Made by a program: the position numbers and the translations under genes. From NCBI GenBank assembly GCA_015143295.1, contig CM026551.1, positions 9,072,499-9,136,498 on the forward strand: a DNA stretch of 64,000 nt, written 5' to 3'. This DNA comes from Tetracentron sinense (taxonomy: Eukaryota > Streptophyta > Magnoliopsida > Trochodendrales > Trochodendraceae). Below the pieces are notes generated by a model that worked only from the letters and a program-made list of their open reading frames with translations, had not been told where the DNA came from and did not search any database. Shown here piece after piece: positions 33,481 through 43,950 of this stretch (its first letter is position 1; the number at the start of each line of letters is the position of its first letter).

Positions 33481-34190
33481 CAAGTGCCTTGCTTTGCAAG
33501 TCTCATCACTTTGACAGTATCTGCGTTCTTTTGCTTTGAGTAAATATGTAAGAATTTACTTCAGTGTCAGGCTTTGCAAGCCATTATCAATGGCTTTTTT
33601 TTTGGTTGAAGAGGTAATCTAAACACATACACCCATCAGACCTAAGGTAACTGTTAGGGTGTCATAAGGGTAAACCTACACAACCACTCCGAAAGGACCC
33701 GACTTAAGGAGGGTTTGTGGTCCCTTATACACCCCTGCGAATGCTACAACCCAACCGAGGTAAGACTGTAAGTGGGAGAGTAAAACCTATGTTAATAATG
33801 TATAGAATTTGTAAGAATTTACTTCAAGTATCAGGCTTTCAAGCGATTATCAAGGGCTTCAATGGAACTAAAACCTCAAGTTAATAATGTATAGAGAAGA
33901 AAGAGAGGTGGACATTTGCTTACAAAAAAAGACAACGGACAATCGTAAGTGTATTATCGCCGATAAACGAAATAGTATCTAATCTCTGCCAGTCTGAACT
34001 GTATCCACTCGATGTACAATGTCACCAGACGTATATGAGCAGAGGAGAGGAAAACAAGAACAAAGAGACTGGAGGAAGAAATGAAGTTGAGGGAGCCCTA
34101 AATCGTTTTTTTATTAGGGTCTTTTCCTAAATATAATCCCATGCTTCAAAATTGAAGTCCTATCCCTTTGGGCGAGAATTGAAAACCCGC
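33481..34190. repeat. Dispersed repeat DR1, right copy
   Basis: Matches 15700-16078 in the same orientation. This copy is longer because about 270 extra bases (33593-33860) sit inside it, flanked by a diverged duplication (aatttacttca.gt.tcaggcttt at about 33552 and 33815). The remainder runs through ggacatttgctta, gatgtacaatgtcacca and gaattgaagtcctatcc. Confidence 0.72.
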
Positions 34191-34639
34191 ATTTTGCATG
34201 GTTTTTTATGACAAGAGAACTGAAATTTCAAGAATTCTTTACAAAAGAACATCAAATCAAAACGGTCAATTCCCACCTCCAATTCTCGCGATAAGAACAA
34301 GGCCTTATCACTTGGAAGTCGATTTGCAAAACTAAAAATGAAGGAAGAGTTGATATTCAAGACATTTCATACATTAATTATGCGTGCAAGACCAAATTAG
34401 GATGGCACCCAATAATCCAACCTAAAGAAACTTTCTGTTCAATATCATGAGAGCCAAATACCTAACAACATACAAATTTTTTAAAACTTCACTCAAAACA
34501 ATCATCTAACCCAGAATATCATAGCTTGTTGCACTAGTCCTTTACCTAATGTAAATATCTTTTTGAACTTAATATACAACTCTACTTTACAAAAAAGAAA
34601 ACAAAAACAAAAACAAATAAAATAAATAAATAGCACCTA
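34191..34639. other. No recognised feature
   Basis: Spacer between DR1 and the eIF4G pseudogene. It ends in an A-rich tract (34590-34620). On the minus strand this tract is T-rich and follows the pseudogene, so it is not a poly(A) tail. Confidence 0.4.
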
Positions 34640-35640
34640 AAAAAAATGCCAACTCAGACATAGAACTGTACCCGTTTGGAACAGCTGCTGTTCTTCCTGC
34701 GTCACCAGGGCTCAGAGAAATATCAGCAACGGGAACACTTGACACCTGCGGCTGTCCTCCAATAGACATCCTCCTAGCAAGACCACCTTGAGGGGCAAGT
34801 GCAACAGAATCGTCCTCTATAGGCCTCTGCAGCAAGGGAACTGACAGTGTCCTACTTTTGTAAGAATGTCTATCCTCCAATCCAACATCCTGAGCAGACC
34901 CACTAACCTGCGATGGCCGAGAAACCACCCATCTGGGCATTTGGAGAAGACAACAAAGTGGACCCACGCAGATCAAACCTAACAACTGAACCACGACCCA
35001 GCCTACTAGCTTGTTCTCGAGCTGCATCTCTGTGAACTTGCTCAATATTTTTCGGCTGCGGCCATTTCAGATCAATTGCATTCTTCAACATGAGCCTCAC
35101 CCTATAAGATAGTTTCACATTGTTTGATAGCTTTTTCATCATGTCAAAATACGCATCCATATATTCCTTGGCTTTGGGATGGTCAAGCATCTCACCTATT
35201 GTGCTCATAAGCTTGCACATAGCTTCAATATCTTCCTCTTCAGGATTCTGATACTGACCCAGCATCTTCTTGATGCATTCATGCATTATTCTCTCAGTCA
35301 ACATTTTCTTCTTGTAAAACCCCCCAATCAATCAAATGTTCCCCAACATCCGTCTCCGTTCCTTGGTCTTCTTCTCCTCCCTTTCCTCCTCAGTCCGTTT
35401 AATTTCGCCCCCCTCTTCAATTCTATTAGTATCTGCTTGCTCTCTTTCCCCTCTCTCAAATTCCTCCTGGCACTTGTTCAAAATCAACCTCTTAAAGGTG
35501 ATCTTTTCATTGTCCACACTGAAATCAGGCAACACAACAACAAGATAATAACAGAGGTCTGCAAAAATTTCACAGAAAATTGGTTCTATAAGAGCTCTAT
35601 CATAGATTTGTGAAATGAAACCAACGAGAGTGATGACATG
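34640..35640 (-). pseudogene. eIF4G fragment: body of MIF4G domain and beyond
   Basis: Clear plant eIF4G, read right to left. First comes ITLVGFISQIYDRALIEPIF, LPDFSVDNEKITFKRLILNK, CQEEFERGEREQ, EEREEKKTKERRRMLGNI. At the next codon CGA has become TGA (about 35331). The same frame goes on with MLTERIMHECIKKMLGQYQN, EDIEAMCKLMSTIGEMLDHP, KAKEYMDAYFDMMKKLSNNV and RVRLMLKNAIDL. The usual KNKWQQRRKVEG-like stretch is missing, then EQVHRDAAREQ and STLLSSPNAQMGGF follow. A frameshift near 34910 moves the match to EDRHSYKSRTLSVPL, GGLARRMSIGGQP and NGYSSMSE, where it ends. It begins at the residue following the point where the piece at 25316 stops. Confidence 0.92.
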
Positions 35641-36014
35641 ATGAGGAAGCGCTGGTCTCCATTCTCCCACAAAGAGGCCAATATTGCTACCACGATCCAA
35701 ATGGTTGAACCCTTCATCAGCACAATCTTACATGAATCATCCGAGTCTTCACCTAGGAGGACACACAGAGCTACGGCCTCAGCTATTGCAGCACCCTCTT
35801 CATTGAGCCGCTGCTGCTCTTCTATCTTTTTCTGTTTCTTCTTTTCAAGCTCAGAAATGATGGCAGCGGAAGTAGTGAGAGCTTTTTCCAAGGGCCTCTT
35901 TTTCTTCTCAGCTTGTTTTTGACGATCTAGCACATCCTTCGCCTGCTTCTTCTTCTCTTTCCTAACAACAGGTGGCACTTGAGCACATGCCATATCATCC
36001 ATTAACACTACCAA
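35641..36014 (-). pseudogene. Coiled-coil protein fragment fused to eIF4G piece
   Basis: The minus frame starts MDDMACAQVPPVV and is rich in Lys/Glu: EKKKQAKDVLDRQKQAEKKK, LEKALTTSAAIISELEKKKQ, EEQQRLNEEGAAIAEAVAL, then LLGEDSDDSCKIVL. It resembles a conserved plant protein of unknown role whose name I cannot give. A frameshift near 35705 moves the reading to GSNIGLFVGEWRPALPH. The next codons are already eIF4G, so two unrelated genes are joined in one frame with no spacer. The Met at about 36003 may be the original start. It directly abuts the truncated Copia pol, which runs in the opposite direction. Function is unknown; as it stands the reading is broken. Confidence 0.75.
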
Positions 36015-36025
36015 GCTCTCTAACT

Positions 36026-37533
36026 AATGTGGAAAGAAGCAATGATAGAAGAGATGACTGCACTAGATAAAAATGATACTTGGGAGATGGTTGATGGAAG
36101 CTCAAGGAAAAACACTTGTGGAATGTAAATGGGTGTTCACAGTTAAGTACAAGACAGATGGATCCGTTGAGAGATATAAGGCAAGGTTGGTAGCAGAGGG
36201 GTACATTCAGACATATGGAATCGACTACCAGGAGACGTTTGCTTGCTCCTGTAGAAAAGATGAATTCAATCCGTGTAATCTTATCATTGGCAGCTAATCA
36301 ATCTTGGCCACTATACCAACTTGATCTAAAAAATGTTTTCCTTGATGGTACTTTGAAGGAAGAAGTTTATATGGTTCCTCCTCCAGGATTTCACCTTGAA
36401 GGGGGTGAAAAGAAGGTCTGCAAACTGAAGAATGGGTCGTATGGCTTAAAGCAGTCTCCTAGATCCTGGTTTGAAAGGTTCAGTGCAGCAGTAAAAAAGA
36501 GGGGATACTCACAAAGTCAGGGTGATCATTCCTTATTCATTAGGCGTACCAAGAATGATATTACAATCCTTATTGTGTATGTAGATGATAAGGTTGTGAC
36601 AGGGAGCAACATGACAAAGATTGAACAACTGAAAAGTATCTAGCAAGTGAGTTTGAGATTAAAGATCTGAGTCTTCTTAAGTAATTTTTGGGAATAGAGG
36701 TTGTTAAATCTCATGATGGCAGCTTTATATTTCAAAGAAATTATATCCTAGATCTCTTACGTGAAACTGGAAAGCTTGGGGCTAAACCGATTGACACCCC
36801 AATTTAACAAATTCACAAAGTGGATGAGATGGATGGTATTCCTCAGCAAGATGTTGATAGTTTTCAATGATTAATGGGGCGGCGAATCTCTTTCTCTCAC
36901 ACAAGGCAGGATATTGCTTATGCTGTGAGCATAGTGAGCAGGTTTATGCATGCTCCCAAGTCTACACACTTGGAGGCAACATACAAGATTTTAAGGTATT
37001 TTAAATCATCCCCAGGTAGGGGAATCTTATTCAGAAAACATGGTCATATGTGGATTGAGGCCTATATAGATGCAGACTGGGCAGGTGCTAAAGATGACCG
37101 AAAGTCTACAGCCGGTTATTGTACATTCGTTGGATGCTATTTGGTCACATGGCGAAGTAAAAAACAAGTGGTGGTTGCTCGCTCGAGTGCAGAAGCAAAA
37201 TTTCGATCGATGACGCATGGTATATGTGAGTTGTTGTGGTTAAAGATCCTCATTCAGGAATTGGGATTTCCTGTTGAAGGACCTATGAGTTTGTACTGTG
37301 ACAACAAGGCAACAATTAATATTGCTCATAATCCGGTTTTACACGACATAACCAAACACATTGAGATAGATCGTCACTTTATTAGAGAACGAATCATCAA
37401 AGACGAAATGTGCACTCCGTATATTAAGACTAATGATCAACTAGTTGATATTCCTACGAAAGTAGTTAGTAGTGCTCAGCTACTTGAAATGTTAGGCAAG
37501 ATGGGCATGATAGATAAATATGCATCATCTTGA
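36026..37533 (+). pseudogene. Ty1/Copia pol remnant: reverse transcriptase and RNase H
   Basis: The 3' part of a plant Copia polyprotein, broken by frameshifts and stops. In order: [20 protein letters not shown] (36029), a shift, [20 protein letters not shown] with [18 protein letters not shown], another shift near 36240, YQLDLKNVFLDGTLKEEVYM, LKQSPRSWFERF and the active-site motif VYVDD. The stretch 36640-36873 has stops but keeps FLGIEVVKSHDGSF. RNase H follows in an open frame of 219 codons: ADWAGAKDDRKSTAGYC, WRSKKQVVVARSSAEAKF (the usual AEAEY here reads AEAKF), LYCDNKATINIAHNPV and TKHIEIDRHFI. Gag, protease and integrase are missing, as is the 5' LTR. The 5' truncation point abuts the chimeric pseudogene. 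Confidence 0.95.
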
Positions 37534-37765
37534 GGAGGGGGTGTTGACAGGGGTATTTATGATATATCATGTTAAGTATATTGTGTGTATTACGTGTAAA
37601 GTCATGCCCATTACACGTAATACACATAAGGGTAAATGTGTAATTCCCCTTTAGTAATAATATATAAAGGATATGAGAGATGTGAATCATTATCACAATC
37701 TCTCTAATCCCTCTTTTCTTTTCTTCCTCTTTATATTCTTTTTCTTCTTCCTCCTCTTTCTACTG
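37532..37765 (+). mobile_element. Copia polypurine tract and 3' LTR start
   Basis: gaggaggggg (37532-37541) directly follows the RNase H stop and precedes TGTTGACAGG, a normal LTR start. The LTR contains a perfect 16-bp hairpin (37584-37599 with 37611-37626, words tgtgtattacgtgtaa/ttacacgtaatacaca) and a TATA-like word (atatataaagg, about 37669). Its right end is not clear; it seems to be cut by the LINE-derived segment. Confidence 0.8.
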
Positions 37766-37839
37766 GATGTTAGATTATGGTCTAGAGGCAACAAGGTCGC
37801 TTTTCAGTGACATCTCTAGTTCAGATGCTTGGGTCCAGT

Positions 37840-38150
37840 CCATCAGCCCCGTTTCCTCACAGGACTGTGTGGAATCCTAACATTCCATCCAAAGTATCTT
37901 CTTTATATGGAATGCAGCTTTGAATAAAATACTCACATGGGATCACTTAAAATCTAGAGGGTGGAGGATGGTTAATCATTGTTTCACGTGCCTCCAAGAG
38001 GAAGAGTCCGTCGATCACCTATTGTTGTATTGTCAAATAGCATGTGAGGTTTGGAGTTTCTTTCTATCTCGTTTGGTCATGAATTGGGTATTTCCCTCTT
38101 CCCTTCACAACTTCTTATCCTGTTGGAGGGACCTGGTGGGGACGACAAAA
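37840..38150 (+). pseudogene. LINE-type zf-RVT (zinc-binding) fragment
   Basis: The wording is that of the zinc-binding region found after reverse transcriptase in plant non-LTR elements: VWNPNIPSKV, then (one frame change) NKILTWDHLKSRGW, CFTCLQEEESVDHLLLYCQI, ACEVWSFFLSRLVMNW and FLSCWRDLVG. The Cys/His pattern C-x2-C...H-x4-C is visible. No endonuclease or reverse transcriptase is attached. The fragment ends directly at satellite sequence, so it forms the right edge of the island. Confidence 0.85.
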
Positions 38151-40204
38151 AATAAGAAGAATACTATATTCAGATCGAGACAATAGAAGAGAATTTCCCT
38201 TAAGCAAGATATTTACTCATCATTGATTTACTCACTAAGCTAATACTAACAATAGATAAATGATAATAAAAAAAAGTATTCATAATAAAACTAATGGGAT
38301 GGCTAGCCATATCCACCCACCCCCCCCCCCCCCCCCAAATAGCATGGAACATGGACAAAAACTTTAGGTTGGGGCCAAACCCAAATGTCTGTCAGACTAG
38401 AAACAATGCGATGTCTACAGACCCGTAAGTCTACCACAACAAAACCTTAAACTGCAGCAAAGACGATAGCTATATTACGATAAGATTAACTAACAAAATT
38501 AGCACTCCAATATTTTACTTACAATAAATTTACTGGGAGTGAAGCCGAGAGGAAAAAGCAGTCATCAACTGCAGCAAAGACGATAGCTGAAGGGAAACTG
38601 AGAACAACATGCAACATAAGTTTGATGGACCATTTGTAGAAGTCGCGGTTCCCACTCCGTTCCAAATAGCTCACACGGTGTAGTTGTATAAAGGAGTACT
38701 TGAAAAAAAATTTCAAAAAATTAGTTTCCTAAATTGAAAATTTTGAAGAAGAAAGAATATAAAAAATTCAGACTTACTATTTTTAGAATTGAGTCACTAG
38801 AATTGAATTTCCCATAAGAAGAAAATCTACTCACCATTGTTTAACTCGCTATGCTAAATATTACCACTAGATAAATGACAAAATAAAACTATGGCATAAT
38901 AAAACTATGCGGATTACTAGCCATATAAGCCCCACAATCTCGACACAAGGACAAACACTTTGGGGTGGGGCCCACAACCCAATGTTTGTCAACTAGAAAC
39001 AGTGGGACTTGTACGGCCCCATGAGTGTACAAGCAACAAAATCTTAAAATTAATGTTTTGACTCTAAAGTAAGACTATCTTAACTTAGGCTTTGGCTCTT
39101 TCAACATTGGGGGACTGGTTTGGTGCCTTTTCTTTCTTTCTTGTTCGAGTTTACACTATTGTAAACTCTTTTTTTTGTACTTGTACAATACATCTTGTAG
39201 TTATCTTCTCTTTTATTAATATATGAGCTTGTATATCGATCATAAGAAGTAAGACAAAACTTTAAATATTTTGATTACCAACTGTATTACAATAGAATTA
39301 ACTAATATAAAACAACGCTGTAATTATTATGATTACGATAAACTTAATGTGTATGAAATCGAGAGTGTAAGGCAGTCATCGATAGTAGCACAGAAGAAAG
39401 TTGAAGGGTAGCCAAGAGCAACGTTCAACCTAGGGTAATAGGCCAATAACCACACAAGCGGCGAGTCTCAACCGTTCCATATAGCTCACATGGTGGAGTT
39501 GTAAATGAAGGAGTACATAAAAAAAAGTTCCAAAACCAGCTTCTTACATAGAAAATTTAGAAGAAAAATGAATATAAAAATATATGACTTAAAAGTACAA
39601 GAATTAAGAAGAGGAATGCATTCAGATCGAGACGCAAGAAGGGAATTTCCCTTCAGCAAGATATCTAGTCATAATTGATTTACTCACTAAGCTAAATACT
39701 AACACTAGATAAATGATAATTAAAAAAGGTATTCACAATAAAACTAATTGGGATGGCTAGCATAGAACTGGATAAAAACTTTAGGTTGGGGCCAAACCTA
39801 AATGTTTGTCATATTGGAAACAATTCGACATCTACGGACCCGTGAGTATACCGCAACAAAATCCTAAACTAATATTTTATTCCTAAATAAGATTAAAATT
39901 TTAAGATATTTAGATTACAAACTATATTACGATAAGATTAACTAACAAAAATAGCACTCCAATATTCTAATTACAATAAATTTACTGGGAGTGAAGCCGA
40001 GAGGAAAACGCAGTCATCAACAGTTGAAGGACAATTGAGAGCAACATGCAGCTTAGGTTTGATTAACCATTTGCAGATGTCGCGATTCCCACTCCGTTCC
40101 AAATAGCTCACACGGTGTAGTTGTATTAAGGAGTACATGGCAAAAAATTAGTTTCCTAAATAGAAAATTTTGAAGAAAGAGTATAAAAAAATCAGAATTA
40201 AAAC

Positions 40205-41390
40205 TGTGCGATAGTCGGCCCGGGTCGATATCCTCCCCACATCCGTGTTTTTCAACTAATGAGAAGCCGAGATCGTTAGAGTCACCACCAATCAAAAATC
40301 CGGGTGTGATTGGTCACCCACAAATAGAACCCTCGATTTAAAAGAAAACCGAGATTGGGCCTGAGGATTCTCTTATGAGTTGGGGAAGGTGTTAGGCACC
40401 CCACCTCATCCGTCGAACGACGGTTACCTCTTAATTTTCTCCATTAAATTATTTTAAAAATTATTTTCCCTTTCTTTGTTTGTCCCTTTTTATTATTTCG
40501 AGATTGGAAAGTCACCCCTCCTCAACCAAGTTAGGGTGATTTTCTCTCTACTTGCGCAGCAAAACCCCTTTTCCCTAAATCGGTGAACAGTCACGCTCTC
40601 TCCTCGACCGAGTTAAGAGGGACCCCGCCTACGTTTGGGTGGAAAAGGGACAAAAAACTACTAATAATAACAAAGAAGACTGAAATAAAGAAGTCGAAGA
40701 TCTGGTCTTCCGGCCCTTTCCTTCACCCGGATTTCCTCTTCCGCACAACCGTATAGAGGGAAATCCCTGAGCTACTAAGAGAAAGTGAGGGAAGAAGAGA
40801 CTTGGATGGGTAGAAGTAGAAGATGGGAATGTAGCATACCTTTTCCCTTTTAGATCTCCAAGTGTTTTAAGAGAAGAGAATGATTCCGCGAGATCCGAAC
40901 TCTGATGGTTTTTCCCCAAAGTTGGTGAAGATTACTCCTAGGTTGATAGCTTAGATGGCTGGAACTTCTGGGTTTTTTGAAGGCTCCCCCCCCGAAATTA
41001 GAGGTTTCTCAAAGTTATGAGTTGGCAAAGCTTGGCCTTTTCAAAGTTGAGGAATGGGTTGGGGTGAGGCTCATTTTATAAGGTAAAAAATAAGGATTTC
41101 GCTCTTTCCAGGCGATGTGGGACTAAAAAAAATACCCCAAAACACGTTGGCACGCGAAACGAGGTTGAAATTAGGGTTTTCTGTAATCTCGCCTTTCTAA
41201 AAGCCGCGGGGAGGGTTTTAGGCCAAACATGGACCCGCGCCCTTTAGAAAGGCGCTGGTTAATTTTGGCTTTGCCTGGGTTTTTTGGCTTTGAACTTCGA
41301 TATTCTGGATTGTCATCATTGCTCTCTTTCAATACTTGGCACCAATGGGCTTTTCGGGCCCATGAAATCATGCAAAATAGGGTGTCTACA
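40205..41390. mobile_element. Solo LTR, 1186 bp
   Basis: Begins TGTGCGATAG and ends GGTGTCTACA, with the 5-bp direct repeat aaaac on both sides (40200-40204 and 41391-41395). Satellite sequence is continuous across it if one duplication is removed. No internal coding region is present, so it is the product of LTR-LTR recombination. The family is probably Gypsy-like judging from length and ends, but this is not proven. The 96-, 86- and 62-codon frames inside it are non-coding LTR. Confidence 0.85.
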
Positions 41391-43359
41391 AAAACTACTA
41401 GAACTAATACGATGTAGTAGAATTGAGTCACTAAAATGGAATTTCCAATAAGAAGAACATATACTTACCATTGTTTAACTCGCAATGCTTAATACTACCA
41501 CTAGATAAATGATAAATAAAAGTATGGCATAACAAAAGTACGGGGATTGCTAGCTATATATAAAATCGAGAGCAAAAGACAATCATCGACAACAACACAT
41601 ACAAAAGTAGAAGGGCATCCGAGAGTAACGTGCAGCCTAGGGTTAATGGCCCATCAACAAAAGTGGTGATTCCAAACCGTTCCAGATCGCTCATATGATG
41701 TAGTTCACATACAAAAAGAATTCAAAGTCTGTTTCTTGCATAACAAAAGTATGGGGATTGCTACTAGCTATATACGCCCACAATCATGACACAAGGACAA
41801 ACACTTTGGGGAGTGGCTCACACCCCAATGTTTGTGAAGTGTACGACCCATGAGTCTACAAGCAACAAAATCCCAAAATTAATATTTTGATTCTAAAGTA
41901 AGACTAAACTTTAAAATTTTAGATTATCGACTGTAATACACTACAATTAACTAACATAAAACAGTAATGTAATTATTATAATTATGATAAACTTACCATG
42001 TATGAAATCGAGAGCGAAAGACAGTTATCATCAGTTGCACAGACGAAAGTAGAAGGGCAGCCAAGAGCAACGTGCAGCCTAGGGTTCACGGCCCATCAGT
42101 AGAAATGGTGATTCTAAACCGTTACATATAGCTCACATGATGTAGTTAACATACAAAAAGAATTCAAAATTTGTTTCTTGCATAGAAAAAATTCAAAAAC
42201 AGAAGGAATATAAAAAATAAGACATAAAAGTACCTGAACTAAGAAGAGGATTGTATTCAGATCGAGTCACTAAAAGGGAATTTCCCTTAAGCAAAAAATC
42301 AACTCACCATTGATTTATTCCCTTAACTAAATACTATCACTAGATAAATGATAATGAAAAAAAAGTATGTCACAATAAAACTAAGGGGATTGATAGCCAT
42401 ATACACCCCCATAATCTCAGCACAAGGACAAACACTTTGGGGTGGGGCCCACACCCTAATGTTTGTCGGACTGAAAATAGTGGGACGTGTACGTCCCCAC
42501 GAGTCTACAAGCAACAAAATCCTAAAATTAATATTTTTATTCTAAAGTAAGTCTAAACTTCTTAGATTACATGGATAGGGGAAGTCGAGGCTATGTGTTG
42601 TCCAAAGCTGAGGAGAGGTTTAAATGATTGGGAAGTCACTGAGTGCATGTGCTTTAGTAGGTTCATGATCAGAGTCAGGTTACCCAATGGGCAGGTTTGT
42701 AGCAATGGGATGTATACGGCCCCATGACTCAACAAGCAACAAAATCCTAAAATTACTATTTTGATTCCAAAGACTAAACTTTAAAATTTTAGATTATCAA
42801 CGGTATTACGATACAATTAACTAACATAAAAGAGCACAACAATATTATAATTACTGTAAACATACCGGGTACGACACCGAGAGTGAAAGGCAGTCATTGA
42901 AGGCAGCACAGGCGAAAGTTTAAGGGCAGCCAAGAGCAACGTACAGCGCCTAGGTGAAGTTCACATGGTGAAGTTCATCAACAGAAGTGGCGATTCCAGC
43001 CCGTTCACATGGTGAAGTTCTAAATGAAGGAATACATATAAAAAAAATTTAAAATCAGTTTCTTACATAGAAAATTTTGAAGAAAGAAGGAATATAAAAA
43101 TATAATACTTAAAAGTACTATAACTAAGAAGATGATTATATTCAGATCGAGTCACTAGAGGAGAATTTCCCTTAAGCAAGACATCTACTCACCATTGATT
43201 TAGTCACTTAGCTAAGTACTAACACTAGACAAATGACTAAAAAAAAACATATTTCACAATATAATTTAAGGGAATGGCTACCCATATATGCTCCCCCTAG
43301 CATGGAATAGATAAAACTTTGGGGTGGGGCTGAAACCCAATTGTTTGTCATACTGGAAA

Positions 43360-43887
43360 TAAGGGTGTCAATGAGCCGAGCCAGCTCAGCTCGACTAAAA
43401 AAAAACGAGCTTGAGCTTTTACTTTGGGCTCGTTGAACCGAGCAGAGCCTTAAAAGTGAGCTTGAAAAATAAACGAGCTGAGCCTGAACAAGTGGCTCAA
43501 CTCAACTCGGCTTGGCTCGGCTCGGCTCGATTAATCTTATAATAATACCCTTTAAAAATTAAATTTATATTATATATTTAGTATACTTTTTTTGGTAAAA
43601 TTTATATAGTATACATTAACATAATTATTTTTGTTTAAGTTTTAACTCGGGCTTTCACGTGAGTCACATGACATCCCAAAGAAAAGAAATGTCCTTTTAA
43701 TTTATTTTTTTTGAATTTAGTGCTTATCAATGTATTTAAAAAAAAGAAAAAAATTATCGAGCCGAGCCGAGCCGAGCCGAGCTCAAGCTCAATGATCTAT
43801 GGACGAGCCGAGCCGAGCTCGAGCGTCTGTAAAATTCCGACGAGCCGAGCTCGAGCAGTGCCCAGCTCGGCTCGTTGACACCCCTAT
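43360..43887. mobile_element. MITE rich in GAGCCGAGC, 528 bp
   Basis: The ends taagggtgtcaatgagccg and cggctcgttgacacccctat form a terminal inverted repeat of about 24 bp with few mismatches. ctggaaa is duplicated at 43353-43359 and 43888-43894, and the surrounding satellite is restored when one copy is removed. The interior is dominated by gagccgagc/ggctcggct words around an AT-rich centre. The duplication length (7, perhaps 8 with a mismatch) would fit hAT-type elements, but I hold that loosely. Confidence 0.8.
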
Positions 43888-43950
43888 CTGGAAACAATGG
43901 GATGTCTATGGCCCCGCGACTCTACAACAACAGAATCTTAAAACTAATAT

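Noticed and set aside
34587-34625. Poly(A) tail of a processed eIF4G retrocopy
   Set aside because: The A-rich tract is on the plus strand, whereas the pseudogene is on the minus strand, where the tract is T-rich. So it is not a tail.
25316-35640. One eIF4G gene split by a 9-kb insertion
   Set aside because: Both pieces are on the minus strand but the N-terminal piece is downstream of the C-terminal piece, so the order is wrong for a split gene.
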